Shown: in pieces, positions 32,809 to 42,797 of the stretch
How the letters are laid out: each line of letters starts with the position of its first letter
Numbering within the stretch: the stretch's first letter is position 1
NCBI GenBank assembly: GCA_964639955.1
Contig: CAZXGJ010000002.1
Span: 85,369 to 149,368, forward strand
Source of the DNA: IGN2 sp964639955
Lineage (GTDB): Bacteria; Bacteroidota; Ignavibacteria; Ignavibacteriales; Ignavibacteriaceae
Direction: 5' to 3'
Length of the DNA: 64,000 nt
Notes under the pieces: generated by a model
Databases searched by the model: none
What the model saw: only the letters and a program-made list of their open reading frames with translations
What the model was told of the DNA's origin: nothing
Program-made: the position numbers and the translations under genes

Positions 32809-33534
32809 ATGCACTCAATCTGGGTTATAGCTAAAAGAGAGTTCAATTCATTTTTCGATTCACTTGTATCATACATTTTCATCGTTGTATTTCTTGGCAT
32901 AAGCGGATTTTTTACCTGGCTGTTTGGTTCAGATATTTTCTTTATAGGGCAAGCCACACTACAGCCATTTTTCTCAATTGCTTACTTTACGCTTTTTTTC
33001 TTCATACCAGCACTTACTATGAGAACATTGGCTGAAGAAAAACGTATCGGTACGATAGAACTTCTCCTTACTAAAGCTGTTTCTGATTGGGAAGTTGTTC
33101 TTGGAAAATTTCTTGCCTGTATTATTTTAATTTTAGTTGCTCTTGCTTTAACGCTGCCATATTACATAACTGTTTGGGCTTTAGGTCCGGTTGATCACGG
33201 TGCTGTATGGTGCGGATACCTAGGGATGATTTTGATGAGTATGACTTATACAGCCATCGGCCTTTTTGCAAGCAGCATTACCAATAATCAAATTGTGGCA
33301 TTTCTGTTAGCCTTATTTGTTGGAGTTTTCTTTTTAATAATTTTCGATGTTTTGTCAGGAAGCTTTACAGGTACCATCGGGCAGATTTTTAGCTTTCTTA
33401 GTATGTCTTCGCACTTTGATTCAATATCCAGAGGAGTGCTGGATTCAAGAGATTTGCTATACTTTTTCTCAATTACATTTTTAGGATTGATGTTAGCTGA
33501 AACTTCTTTATCAAAAAGAAATATAGTAGAATAG
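32809..33534 (+). CDS. gldF: ABC-2 permease GldF-like
   Basis: A 241-aa ABC-2 membrane protein with six helices, carrying MRTLAEEKRIGTIELLLTKAVSDWEVVLGKFLAC, the conserved coupling segment of ABC-2 permeases, between helices 2 and 3. It sits 1 nt after gldA and 6 nt before gldG. In this system it is the membrane channel partner of GldA. The family substrate is unknown. Confidence 0.88.
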   Translation: MHSIWVIAKREFNSFFDSLVSYIFIVVFLGISGFFTWLFGSDIFFIGQATLQPFFSIAYFTLFFFIPALTMRTLAEEKRIGTIELLLTKAVSDWEVVLGKFLACIILILVALALTLPYYITVWALGPVDHGAVWCGYLGMILMSMTYTAIGLFASSITNNQIVAFLLALFVGVFFLIIFDVLSGSFTGTIGQIFSFLSMSSHFDSISRGVLDSRDLLYFFSITFLGLMLAETSLSKRNIVE

Positions 33535-33540
33535 TTTTTT

Positions 33541-35079
33541 ATGCTTACCAGAAAGAAAATACAAACATCAATTTTACTGGTTATGGGAATTATTGTGCTG
33601 TTAAATATTATTGCCAGCAAATTTTTCTTCAGGTTAGATTACACCGAGGATCAACGCTACAGCTTAAGTACAGCTACAAAAAATATTCTTTCCGGGCTTA
33701 ATGATCCTATAACCATAAGTGCGTATTTCTCAGAGGATCTTCCACCGGATATTGAAAAAGTACGCCAGGATTTCAGGGATATACTTGTGGAATATGCAAG
33801 CTACACTGATGGTTTAATCGTTTATGAATTTATTAATCCGAGTGAAACTCAGGAATCTGAAATAAAAGCTCAACAGAGTGGAATTCAGCCGATAATGATA
33901 AACGTGCGGGAAAGAGACCAGATGAAGCAGCAGCGTGCATATTTAGGTGCTCTTATTCAAATGGGAGAGAGAAGGGAAGTTATTCCATTCATTCAGCCTG
34001 GTGCCGCAATGGAATACGCTCTATCAACTAACATTAAAAAACTTTCAGTTCTTGATAAGCCTCAGATTGCTTTGCTGCAAGGGCATGGTGAGTCGGGTTT
34101 GAGTTCCATACCACAATTGAATAATCAATTATCGATTTTATATTCTTTGCAAACCATAGAATTCAGTGATACACTCGGTGTTCCTTTTCAGTATAAAACT
34201 TTAGTTGTAATTGCACCAAAGGACACAATTCCTGATCTTCATTTTAAATATCTTGATGAATTTCTATCCCGCGGCGGAAGACTTCTTGTAGCACTTAACA
34301 CTGTTGACGGAGATCTAAGTACAGGAATGGGAAATAAAATTTTTACCGGTTTTGAGGACTGGCTTAAAGAAAAAGGAATTGAGATTGAACAGGGATTTTT
34401 AATCGATGCAAGCTGCAGTAATGTAATGGTTCAGCAAAGGCAGGGGTTCTTTGTTATGAATACACCTGTAAGGTTCCCTTATTTACCTCTTGTAACTAAC
34501 TTTACAATACATCCTATTACCGAGGGGCTTGAGTCAGTAACTTTTCCTTTCGTAAGCCCGATACGATTAAATGCAAAGGATACTTCGGTAGTTATGATTC
34601 CAATTGCTGTTTCCTCAGAAAAGTCAGGTGTTCAGAATCCGCCGCTTTATTTCGATGTTATGAAACAATGGACAGCTGTTGATTTCAACCTTTCTTCAAT
34701 TCCTGTTGCTGCAATTATTGAGGGTAATATTGCAGGCAACACTAAAACAAAAATGGTTGTTTTCAGTGATGGAGATTTTGCTGTGAATGGTGAAGGAGAG
34801 CAGGCACAGCAGTTGCAGGAAGATAATATCAGTCTTATGGCTAATGCGATTGACTGGCTTTCGGACGATACCGGGTTAATAGAACTACGAACCAAAGGTG
34901 TTACTTCCCGTCCGCTCGATGCATCGCTTGAAGATGGTACTAAATCTTTACTTAAATATTTAAACTTTCTGCTGCCGATTTTGTTGATAATTGTTTACGG
35001 AGTATTCCGTTTTCAGGTTAAAAGCAAAGTACGAAATGAATTAATTTCAACCGAGTATGTCGCTGAAGATAACAAATAA
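33541..35079 (+). CDS. gldG: GldG-like ABC-associated periplasmic protein
   Basis: A 512-aa protein with an N-terminal membrane helix (LLVMGIIVLLNIIASKFF), a large extracytoplasmic ABC_transp_aux domain beginning RLDYTEDQRYSLSTATKNILSGL, and a second helix near the C-terminus (YLNFLLPILLIIVYGVFRF). This topology and the opening segment match the GldG/ABC_transp_aux family. It is part of the GldAFG unit. The last 23 nt overlap the DUF4340 gene, so translation is coupled. Confidence 0.88.
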   Translation: MLTRKKIQTSILLVMGIIVLLNIIASKFFFRLDYTEDQRYSLSTATKNILSGLNDPITISAYFSEDLPPDIEKVRQDFRDILVEYASYTDGLIVYEFINPSETQESEIKAQQSGIQPIMINVRERDQMKQQRAYLGALIQMGERREVIPFIQPGAAMEYALSTNIKKLSVLDKPQIALLQGHGESGLSSIPQLNNQLSILYSLQTIEFSDTLGVPFQYKTLVVIAPKDTIPDLHFKYLDEFLSRGGRLLVALNTVDGDLSTGMGNKIFTGFEDWLKEKGIEIEQGFLIDASCSNVMVQQRQGFFVMNTPVRFPYLPLVTNFTIHPITEGLESVTFPFVSPIRLNAKDTSVVMIPIAVSSEKSGVQNPPLYFDVMKQWTAVDFNLSSIPVAAIIEGNIAGNTKTKMVVFSDGDFAVNGEGEQAQQLQEDNISLMANAIDWLSDDTGLIELRTKGVTSRPLDASLEDGTKSLLKYLNFLLPILLIIVYGVFRFQVKSKVRNELISTEYVAEDNK

Positions 35080-35989
35080 GGGATTAGCATTTTTATTTAC
35101 AGCTCTGCTGCTAATCGTTTTATTTTTTATTCTGCTGGATAGTGATAAAAATGAACGAACATTCCGCGAAGTATTAGTGGAAATTGATACAACCGCAGTA
35201 ACAGAAATTTTAATTTACCCCAAATCTCAAAAACATCAGGAAGTAAAGCTCTTTAAAGATGACACAGGTTGGAAAGTAGCCCTGACGGGGGGAAAAAAAG
35301 CTAAGGTTGCCGATCAAAAAATTCACGATATTTTACTACAACTCTTAGCAGCTAAACCCAAAAAACTTGCTGCCCGTGATAAAGCCAGGTGGAATGAATT
35401 TCAGGTTGACAGCACCGGCTCAAGGGTTAAAGTGATGGAAGGTTCAGAAGTTACGCTTGACCTTGTAATCGGCAGATTTTCATTCCAGCAGCCAAGAACT
35501 ATGAATACTTTTGTTCGTCTCTATAACGATACCGATGTCTATGAAGTTGACGGCTTTCTCGATATGACATTCAATCAAAATTCAAATTCATTCAGGGATG
35601 GTACAATAATTAATGCCGATTATAATAGCTGGACTCAGCTTCAATTTAATTATCCTGCAGATAGTTCTTTCCAGCTGGTAAAAAAAGGCAATAACTGGCT
35701 GCTTAACGGCGCTAATACTGATTCGCTTAAAACTATCAACTATCTTAGAAGAATTGCACGCCTATCCAACAACAGTTTTTTAGACAATATTAACTTTTCA
35801 GAATTAAAAAGCCCAGCCTTCTCACTAAACATCACCACTGCCGATTTTAATTTTATTGAGGTTAAGGCATACATAGATTCATCAGGCTATATAATTCACT
35901 CAACTCAAAACCCCGATGCATTGTTCGATGGAACCAGTACGGGAAAAACATTATTTGTTAGTCGGCTTGAATTTTTACCTGCCAGATAG
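35057..35989 (+). CDS. DUF4340-domain protein
   Basis: A 310-aa protein with one N-terminal membrane helix (LAFLFTALLLIVLFFIL) and an extracytoplasmic region with DDTGWKVALTGGKKAKVADQ and VDGFLDMTFNQNSNSFRDGTII, the DUF4340 pattern. DUF4340 genes often follow GldG-type ABC transporters, so it is probably an accessory subunit of the same system. It overlaps gldG by 23 nt. The mechanism is not known. Confidence 0.8.
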   Translation: MSLKITNKGLAFLFTALLLIVLFFILLDSDKNERTFREVLVEIDTTAVTEILIYPKSQKHQEVKLFKDDTGWKVALTGGKKAKVADQKIHDILLQLLAAKPKKLAARDKARWNEFQVDSTGSRVKVMEGSEVTLDLVIGRFSFQQPRTMNTFVRLYNDTDVYEVDGFLDMTFNQNSNSFRDGTIINADYNSWTQLQFNYPADSSFQLVKKGNNWLLNGANTDSLKTINYLRRIARLSNNSFLDNINFSELKSPAFSLNITTADFNFIEVKAYIDSSGYIIHSTQNPDALFDGTSTGKTLFVSRLEFLPAR

Positions 35990-36076
35990 AATTTAAAATC
36001 TTTTTTCTTCATTTCTCAAATAAGAAATATTGTTTTAGTTTTAATATATCTTTTATTAAAGTATTGATTCCATTAA

Positions 36077-36745
36077 TTGAAAACCATCACACCGGATAAT
36101 ATTGCCAGAGCACTTAAAAACGCTTATGAAATAATTCGAAAAGATAAATACTTTAATTCTGCTGTTCTGATACCTTTATTTGAAAAAGACAAACAACTTC
36201 ACGTGCTTTTTGAAAAAAGAGCAAATCAGATAAGACAGGGCGGGGAAGTGAGCTTTCCCGGCGGTGAATTTGATAAAAGCAAAGATGAAGATTTCAGGCA
36301 AACTGCCCTCAGAGAAACAGTTGAGGAACTGGGTATTGAGACCGATAAAATCATTCTCTTAGGAAAACTTGGTACGCTTATAGCTCCAATGGGTGTTACA
36401 GTAGATGCATTTGTGGGTTATCTGAATATTCAAAATATTTTATCCCTGTCATTTGATAAAAGAGAAGTTGAAAAACTATTTTCACTGCCTCTGGAGTTTT
36501 TCTTAGTTGAAAAGCCGGAAATGTATTATGTAAAGCTTGAAGTCCATCCGGATGATAGAGACGATAACGGAAATATTGTTCAACTTCTGCCTGCCGAAGA
36601 GCTCGGCCTTCCGCTTAAATATTCCAAACCCTGGAAGAAAGGACAACACAGGATTCTTGTTTACAAAACCTCCGAAGAAATAATCTGGGGAATTACCGCC
36701 GAAATAATTTTCGAATTTGCAAAACTAATTAAGGATGAAAGATGA
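36077..36745 (+). CDS. Nudix hydrolase of the CoA pyrophosphatase type
   Basis: A 222-aa Nudix protein. RANQIRQGGEVSFPGGEFD matches the CoA-diphosphatase (UPF0035) signature just before the Nudix box GGEFD(…)ALRETVEELGI. Such enzymes cleave CoA or its derivatives to 4'-phosphopantetheine and ADP derivatives. The start is a TTG just after an in-frame stop; no ATG occurs before the conserved region, and no Shine-Dalgarno is visible. It overlaps the HAD gene by 4 nt (ATGA), so the two are coupled. Confidence 0.85.
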   Translation: MKTITPDNIARALKNAYEIIRKDKYFNSAVLIPLFEKDKQLHVLFEKRANQIRQGGEVSFPGGEFDKSKDEDFRQTALRETVEELGIETDKIILLGKLGTLIAPMGVTVDAFVGYLNIQNILSLSFDKREVEKLFSLPLEFFLVEKPEMYYVKLEVHPDDRDDNGNIVQLLPAEELGLPLKYSKPWKKGQHRILVYKTSEEIIWGITAEIIFEFAKLIKDER

Positions 36746-37404
36746 ATTTTAATCTCCTGGATTATAACCAGGTAATTTGGGACTGGAACGGCACGCTGCT
36801 CAATGATGTGGAGCTTTGTACAGACACTATGAACATATTGCTTAAGCAGGAATCGTTTCCTGAGATTTCATTACAAAGATATAAGGAAATTTTTCGTTTT
36901 CCGGTAGTTGAATACTACAGGATTGCCGGTCATACTTTTGAAAAAAATTCTTTCGAGGTATTGGGAAAGCAGTTTATGGATATATACGAAGAAAACAAGT
37001 TAAACTGCAGCTTGTTTCCCTGTGCCGTTGAGATACTTGAACAATTATTGCATAAAAATATTACGCAGCATTTACTCTCTGCTTATGAGCAGCAGAATCT
37101 TATCAGGATTGTCGAACATTTTGGAATAAAAAAATATTTCAGCAACATCATAGGCCTGGATAATATTTACGCAGCCGGTAAATTGATTCTTGCGAAAAAA
37201 TTACTTTCTCTGATAAATGAAAACGGGAAAGGGAGTAAAGTATTATTAATAGGGGACACTTCGCACGATTTTGAAGTGGCACAGGAATTAGGAATAGATT
37301 CAGTTCTGGTAGCTAACGGACATGAGAATAAAGAAAGATTAATTGTGAACCAGGTGCCTGTATTCAATAATCTCGAAGAACTTATAAATTCAGTAAGGGT
37401 CTGA
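36742..37404 (+). CDS. HAD-superfamily hydrolase
   Basis: A 220-aa haloacid-dehalogenase protein, motif I VIWDWNGTLLND, cap region, motif III Lys in GAGKLILAKK-type region and motif IV GDTSHDFEVA. Motif I reads DWN where DxD is usual; this variant (WDWNGTL) is known in a subgroup of the phosphoglycolate-phosphatase-like HADs, so activity may be retained. It is second in the Nudix-HAD-LemA-DUF2207 string, overlapping Nudix by 4 nt and 6 nt before lemA. Substrate unknown. Confidence 0.88.
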   Translation: MNFNLLDYNQVIWDWNGTLLNDVELCTDTMNILLKQESFPEISLQRYKEIFRFPVVEYYRIAGHTFEKNSFEVLGKQFMDIYEENKLNCSLFPCAVEILEQLLHKNITQHLLSAYEQQNLIRIVEHFGIKKYFSNIIGLDNIYAAGKLILAKKLLSLINENGKGSKVLLIGDTSHDFEVAQELGIDSVLVANGHENKERLIVNQVPVFNNLEELINSVRV

Positions 37405-37410
37405 TATCAA

Positions 37411-37959
37411 ATGATAATAATTCTGTTAACTGCGGCATCAATAATTCTGATCTGGGGAATAATTGTCTACAACCTCCTGGTAAGAGACCGGAACCTGATT
37501 AATGAAGCCTGGAGCGGTATTGACGTTCAACTAAAAAGAAGGCATAATTTAATTCCAAACCTGGTTGCAAGTGTGGAAGGTTACAGCAAGTATGAAAGGA
37601 AATTGTTTGAAGAAATTACGCAAAAAAGAGCTGGAAGCAGCAGCCTTACAAACCTGAAGGATAAAGCCACTGCAGAAACTAACCTTTCGGGATTGATTAA
37701 AAACTTGTTCGTAGTTGTTGAAGATTACCCGGATCTAAAAGCTAACGCAAACTTTTTAGATCTTCAGCATCAGCTTGTAGAAATTGAGGATCAGCTTCAG
37801 TATGCAAGGCGTTATTATAACGGGGCTGTAAGAAACTATAACATCCGTGTTGAATCTTTTCCGGTTAATATAATAGCAAAATTGTTCAGCTTTAAAAAGG
37901 AAGATTATTTCGAAATAACACTTGCAACCGAAAGAAAAACTCCGGAGATTAAAGCATGA
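37411..37959 (+). CDS. lemA: LemA-family protein
   Basis: A 182-aa protein with a single N-terminal membrane helix (IILLTAASIILIWGIIVYN) and the LemA helical domain: EAWSGIDVQLKRRHNLIPNLVASVEGY and LQYARRYYNGAVRNYN (YNxxVRxxN motif). LemA proteins are conserved membrane proteins of unclear function, often next to DUF2207/TPM proteins, as here. Stop and next start overlap (ATGA) with the DUF2207 gene. Confidence 0.93.
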   Translation: MIIILLTAASIILIWGIIVYNLLVRDRNLINEAWSGIDVQLKRRHNLIPNLVASVEGYSKYERKLFEEITQKRAGSSSLTNLKDKATAETNLSGLIKNLFVVVEDYPDLKANANFLDLQHQLVEIEDQLQYARRYYNGAVRNYNIRVESFPVNIIAKLFSFKKEDYFEITLATERKTPEIKA

Positions 37960-39890
37960 AAAAATATTTACCGGCAATCTTTTTATTTTGCCTTCACTTC
38001 ATTCCGGGTGCAATTATTGCACAGCACAATTTCGAAGAACGAATAATTTCCTTTCACAGCGAAATAACGATTAACGAAGATGCATCTATGGAAGTTACCG
38101 AAAGAATAAAAGTTCATGCAGAAGGCAATAAAATTAAAAGAGGCATCTACAGGGACTTTCCTACAATTTATGAAGATGATTATGGAAATAATTACATCGT
38201 CAAATTCGATGTGCTGAGCATAAAGAGAGATTCCAGACCGGAAAATTATCATACAGAACGTCTCTCTAATGGTGTCCGTGTCTATATAGGAAAGGAAGAT
38301 TACTTCTTACCTCCGGGTGATTATATATATGAAATCAAATATGCTACCAACAGGCAAATCGGGTTTTTCGATTCTTTTAATGAACTTTATTGGAATGTTA
38401 CCGGAAATGGCTGGGAATTTGAAATTGAAATTGTCACCGCAATAATAAATTTTCCGTCAGCGTCCACAGCCAGTCGAATTACAGCATTAGCTTACACCGG
38501 CTACCAGGGTGAGAAAGGGCAGGATTATTTCTATGAAATAAAAAGCCCGGGCAAAGTTTATTTTGAAAACACAAAATCACTTAAACCTAACGAAGGTTTA
38601 ACAATTGTTGTTCAGTTTCCGAAGGGTTTGGTAAGCGAGCCCACTGATACGGAAAAGGTTTTTTATTTTATTGATGATAATAAGTCAATTTTGTTTGGTG
38701 TAGCCGGAATACTTATTGTTTTATTCTACTATTTGTTTATTTGGTGGAAGATGGGAAAAGATCCTGCTAAAGGATTAGTTATTCCTATGTATGAACCTCC
38801 TGATAACTTATCGCCGGCAGCTGTTAGGTTTATTTCTGAAATGGGTTTTGACGATAAGGTTTTTACCTCTGCCTTAATAAGTCTTGCAGTAAAAGGTTAT
38901 ATAAAAATTGTGGAAGAAAACATGGATTATTATCTCGTTAAAAAATTTAATAATACCATACAATTAACACCCGATGAAAGGGTTGTTTACGAACGTTTGA
39001 AGTTTAAATCTGAAAACGGAGAATATATACTTGAGTTAAAACAGAAAAATCATTCTACTTTGCAAAACACAATCAAGGGATTAAAAGATTCTCTTAAGCG
39101 CAATTATGAAAAAAACTATTTTATTACAAACAGAAATTACTTTTTACTTGGGGCAGTCATTTCATTATTATTTCTTATTATTTCCTCTCTTAACAGTAAC
39201 CAGGAACAAATCTTTAGTCTGATATGGGTATCTTTCTGGAGTATAGGGGTTGCGGCACTTTTATTTTCGGTTTATAAAGCCTGGAAAGGTGTTCCGGGCA
39301 AAAGGAGCGGAAAAGTTATTGCATCAGGAAGTGCAATATTTATAACAATTTTTTCAATTCCATTTATTATAGGTGAAATAGCCGGACTTTACTTATTATC
39401 CAAAACCGGTTCTCCTTTTATAATTGTTATAATTGCTCTTCTTGTACTTATTAATATTTCATTTTATCATTTGTTAAAAGCACCTACGTTGCTTGGAAGA
39501 AAAGTTATGGATAAAATTGATGGATTTAAGATGTATCTTGGAGTTGCAGAAAAAGATAGATTGGAGTCAATAAAAGAACCGGAAAAAAATGTCGGACTCT
39601 TTGAAATGTTTTTACCCTATGCATTAGCATTAAACGTAGAAAATTCCTGGGCTGAAAAGTTTACAGACTTATTTGAAACTATTAAAAATGGGAACAATGA
39701 ATACTCACCGCTTTGGTATTCGGGAAAAAGTTGGAGCAAACTGGGAGCAACAGGATTTGCTTCCTCACTTTCCGGCAGCTTTAGCAATACAATTTCCTCA
39801 TCATCTACAGCACCTGGTTCATCGTCCGGAGGTGGCGGAGGAGGATCTTCAGGCGGTGGGGGAGGCGGCGGTGGAGGTGGCGGATGGTAA
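37956..39890 (+). CDS. DUF2207 membrane protein with glycine-rich tail
   Basis: A 644-aa protein with a signal peptide (residues 1-22), a beta-rich extracytoplasmic DUF2207 domain (GNKIKRGIYRDFPTIYEDDYG, PPGDYIYEIKYATNRQIGFF), a membrane helix near 250 and further helices near 390-510. The C-terminus is Ser/Gly-rich and ends in a run of Gly then Trp. That tail is typical of DUF2207 and TPM-type partners of LemA. The function is not known; an envelope or membrane-protein quality role is inferred elsewhere. It is the last gene in this + strand operon. Confidence 0.88.
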   Translation: MKKYLPAIFLFCLHFIPGAIIAQHNFEERIISFHSEITINEDASMEVTERIKVHAEGNKIKRGIYRDFPTIYEDDYGNNYIVKFDVLSIKRDSRPENYHTERLSNGVRVYIGKEDYFLPPGDYIYEIKYATNRQIGFFDSFNELYWNVTGNGWEFEIEIVTAIINFPSASTASRITALAYTGYQGEKGQDYFYEIKSPGKVYFENTKSLKPNEGLTIVVQFPKGLVSEPTDTEKVFYFIDDNKSILFGVAGILIVLFYYLFIWWKMGKDPAKGLVIPMYEPPDNLSPAAVRFISEMGFDDKVFTSALISLAVKGYIKIVEENMDYYLVKKFNNTIQLTPDERVVYERLKFKSENGEYILELKQKNHSTLQNTIKGLKDSLKRNYEKNYFITNRNYFLLGAVISLLFLIISSLNSNQEQIFSLIWVSFWSIGVAALLFSVYKAWKGVPGKRSGKVIASGSAIFITIFSIPFIIGEIAGLYLLSKTGSPFIIVIIALLVLINISFYHLLKAPTLLGRKVMDKIDGFKMYLGVAEKDRLESIKEPEKNVGLFEMFLPYALALNVENSWAEKFTDLFETIKNGNNEYSPLWYSGKSWSKLGATGFASSLSGSFSNTISSSSTAPGSSSGGGGGGSSGGGGGGGGGGGW

Positions 39891-39922
39891 ATCTGAAGTA
39901 AATTTCTATAACTTGCTTTATT

Positions 39923-41014
39923 TTATAACTTAGACATAATAATCTCAGTTATTCTATTGGCAGTTTTTCCATCCCATAAATCGGGAATCTTTCCGGTTTT
40001 TATTTTCCCTGAGAGAACCTGTTCTGCTGACATTTCTGCTTTCTGAAAGTCTTCTCCAACCAGGTGGTTTGTTCCGATTTCAACTGTAACGGGTCTTTCG
40101 GTAGAAGTACGTAAAGTGATGCATTGAATACCAAGGAATGTTGTTTCCTCCTGTATACCGCCGCTGTCTGTAATAACCAGTTCCGCATTATGGAGCAAGT
40201 TCAGGAAATCTAGATAACCTATCGGTTCGGATAATATTATATTCTCGTTAAATTGTGATAAAAGATTGAACATCTCAAGATTTCTTTTAGTTCTCGGATG
40301 TACAGGAAATAATAATTTTCTCTTTCTTGCGATTGAATTAAGCAGGTTTGTTATCTTTTGTAATTGTGTTTCTGAATCAACATTGCTCGGCCGATGAAGA
40401 GTTATTAAGACATAATGATGAGGTTCAATTCCAAAATGGTTTATTAAGGATGACTTCTTTGCTTTTTCGAGGTAGAATGTTAGACTATCAATCATAACAT
40501 TACCTGAAAAAAATATTTTATGATTAGGGATACCTTCCCGTTTCAGGTTTTCCAAACCGCTGGCCTCTGTAACGAAAAGAAAATCAGAAATTTGATCTGT
40601 GAGTAATCGATTTATTTCTTCGGGCATTTGTCTGTCGAAGCTTCTCAATCCGGCTTCCACATGAGCAGATTTGATATGTAATTTGCTTGCTGTTAAACTG
40701 CAGGCGATAGTGGAATTAACGTCGCCAACTACAATTATAAGATCGGGTTTCTCTTTAAGGAGAATTTTTTCGAATTCTATCATAATTTTTCCTGTCTGCT
40801 CGGCATGCGAACCGCTTCCTATGCCAAGGTAGAAATCCGGTTTCGGCAGTTCAAGGTCTTCGAAAAATATCCTGGACATATTTTCATCGTAATGCTGACC
40901 GGTATGACAGATTAGATGACTTACATCATTCTTGTACTTAAGAAATTCTTTGTGGAGAGGTGCAACTTTCATAAAATTAGGTCTGGCACCAACAACTGAA
41001 ATAATTTTTTTCAT
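39923..41014 (-). CDS. wecB: UDP-N-acetylglucosamine 2-epimerase (non-hydrolysing)
   Basis: A 363-aa enzyme that interconverts UDP-GlcNAc and UDP-ManNAc, feeding ManNAc-containing surface polysaccharide. It starts VVGARPNFMKVAPL and has CHTGQHYDENMS, VGDVNSTIACSLTASKL, HVEAGLRSFDR, PEEINRLLTDQ and DSGGIQEE near residue 285, all WecB landmarks. Length is usual. It opens the minus-strand polysaccharide region, convergent with the DUF2207 gene (32 nt between). Confidence 0.94.
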   Translation of the reverse strand: MKKIISVVGARPNFMKVAPLHKEFLKYKNDVSHLICHTGQHYDENMSRIFFEDLELPKPDFYLGIGSGSHAEQTGKIMIEFEKILLKEKPDLIIVVGDVNSTIACSLTASKLHIKSAHVEAGLRSFDRQMPEEINRLLTDQISDFLFVTEASGLENLKREGIPNHKIFFSGNVMIDSLTFYLEKAKKSSLINHFGIEPHHYVLITLHRPSNVDSETQLQKITNLLNSIARKRKLLFPVHPRTKRNLEMFNLLSQFNENIILSEPIGYLDFLNLLHNAELVITDSGGIQEETTFLGIQCITLRTSTERPVTVEIGTNHLVGEDFQKAEMSAEQVLSGKIKTGKIPDLWDGKTANRITEIIMSKL

Positions 41015-41120
41015 CTGTATATAATTGTGTTATAAAGAAAATCCACTATCAAACTTTGTGTTTATTTTGATAGCGGATTAGAAATTGAAATTTACCGGAC
41101 AAAAGTAAGAAGATTTAAGC

Positions 41121-42797
41121 TTATCGTAAAATTTTTTCTTTCTTTATCTTAGCTTCATTTAAGCTGTCGAAGTATCCGATTCTTACTCTGAACCAGGTGC
41201 CGTTTAATTCCGGAAGATTAGCTTCAACAATAAATGCGTTTTCACCCATTTCCTTAAGTCTCTGAACTTCCTTTTCAGCCCTGCCTCTTACTCTGAAAGA
41301 TGAAACCTGGATGCAATAAAGATTTCCATCTGTAAAAATCATATTTCCGGTGTGATATTCATTTTTACTGTTATATTTACTTTCCGGAATAACGATGGTG
41401 CTTTTTGGTTGGCCATCAATAAATGTAATTGTAACTCTTCTGTTCAAGGTACGTCCGCTCTCAGTTGAATTATCGGCTACGGGGAAATCCGGACCAAGGC
41501 CATCAAGTTCAAGCCGTGATCGGTTGATTCCATTTGAGGATAAATACTCAGCAACTGAGAGAGCCCTTTCGTAAGAAAGACGCTTGTTTAAAGTATATGA
41601 TCCTGTAATATCCGTATGACCTTCAATCTTCCACCTGGTCTCAGGATTCTTTTTCATTGTGCTTATTAATTTGTCGAGTTCCACTTTGGCACCCGGCAGA
41701 AGATCCGATTTACCTAATTCAAAATTAACATCACCTGAAAGAACCATGGTGTTGATTTCGGGTAATTCTTTGTTGTAGACTTCTAACGGGCAACCCCATC
41801 GGTTTACTTCAATGCCTATTTTGGTTCCGGGGCAATTATCCATATAATCAGGAACACCATCTTCGTCTTCATCAAAAGGGCAGCCTCTTTTATCAACCGG
41901 AACTCCTTCTGGAGTTTCTTTGCAAAGATCCAAATAATCGGGTATGCCATCGCCATCTGCATCAACAGGACAGCCGTTATTATCTACAGGTATGTTGGCA
42001 GGGGTATTAGTGCATTTATCCAGGTAATCAGGTATGCCATCATTATCATTATCGACAGGGCAGCCGAACTGATCAACAATTATTCCCTTAGGAGTTTCAG
42101 GGCAAAGGTCGTCGTCATCGTTAACACCATCACCATCCTTATCAGAAGTACCACCGAAATAGAGTGATATACCCCCGAAGCCCGAAAAGAAAATATCATT
42201 ATCGGAACCTGCAACCACATCATCGATATTGTCGGAATTAACATAATTAATATTAGCACCAAGATTTAAGCTTACATTCTTAGAAACGAGGAACCTGAAT
42301 CCGAGTTCTCCCAGAAGCATCCATTCGTGCCTTGAGTACTTTTTCATTTCATTTCTTTCCAAACGGTTTCCGCTGTTATCGCGGGGATCGTAATAAAGAT
42401 AGGCAATTCCTGCATATACATAAGGCATTACAACATCTGAAAGAGACAATAAATATTCGCCTCCGCCGCCTAATGAAACCACAGTAGTTTTAAAGTGCAT
42501 TAAATCAGGTCTGCTCGAAGTAGCTCCCCCGGAGCCTTCAATATATCCTGCAACAGAATGCCCTCTTAAACCCCAGATTCCGGCCTGCGAACTGGGGAAG
42601 AAATAATCGAATAGTAGCCTGCCGATGTAACTGAATCGTGCTTCCTTAAAGTCAGTTAGTGAATAAGTTGAGCCACCTTCCAGAGTGAAGCCTATTTTAC
42701 CTGAAAGATTGTTATATTTTTTAATGCCTGCAGTCTGGCAAAATGAAGCGGAACTAACAAGAATCAGCAGAACAGAGAAAATAATAAAGGTTCTCAT
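41121..42797 (-). CDS. OmpA-like protein with TSP3 repeats and a SPOR domain
   Basis: A 558-aa envelope protein. Signal peptide residues 1-20, an 8-strand-type barrel region to about 210, calcium-binding TSP3 repeats (DKDGDGVNDDDDLCPETPKG and three more) at about 220-335, an OmpA peptidoglycan-binding domain (GHTDITGSYTLNKRLSYERA) at about 355-460, and a C-terminal SPOR domain (YCIQVSSFRVRGRAEKEVQRL) at about 485-558. The ATG at 42797 (5 nt after GGGGAG, before a clean signal peptide) is preferred over a further upstream ATG. Both peptidoglycan- and glycan-binding modules suggest an anchor between wall and outer membrane. Confidence 0.9.
   Translation of the reverse strand: MRTFIIFSVLLILVSSASFCQTAGIKKYNNLSGKIGFTLEGGSTYSLTDFKEARFSYIGRLLFDYFFPSSQAGIWGLRGHSVAGYIEGSGGATSSRPDLMHFKTTVVSLGGGGEYLLSLSDVVMPYVYAGIAYLYYDPRDNSGNRLERNEMKKYSRHEWMLLGELGFRFLVSKNVSLNLGANINYVNSDNIDDVVAGSDNDIFFSGFGGISLYFGGTSDKDGDGVNDDDDLCPETPKGIIVDQFGCPVDNDNDGIPDYLDKCTNTPANIPVDNNGCPVDADGDGIPDYLDLCKETPEGVPVDKRGCPFDEDEDGVPDYMDNCPGTKIGIEVNRWGCPLEVYNKELPEINTMVLSGDVNFELGKSDLLPGAKVELDKLISTMKKNPETRWKIEGHTDITGSYTLNKRLSYERALSVAEYLSSNGINRSRLELDGLGPDFPVADNSTESGRTLNRRVTITFIDGQPKSTIVIPESKYNSKNEYHTGNMIFTDGNLYCIQVSSFRVRGRAEKEVQRLKEMGENAFIVEANLPELNGTWFRVRIGYFDSLNEAKIKKEKILR

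Noticed and set aside
37167..37367. Reverse frame inside the HAD gene
   Set aside because: Shadow of the HAD coding sequence; no ribosome site or family match.
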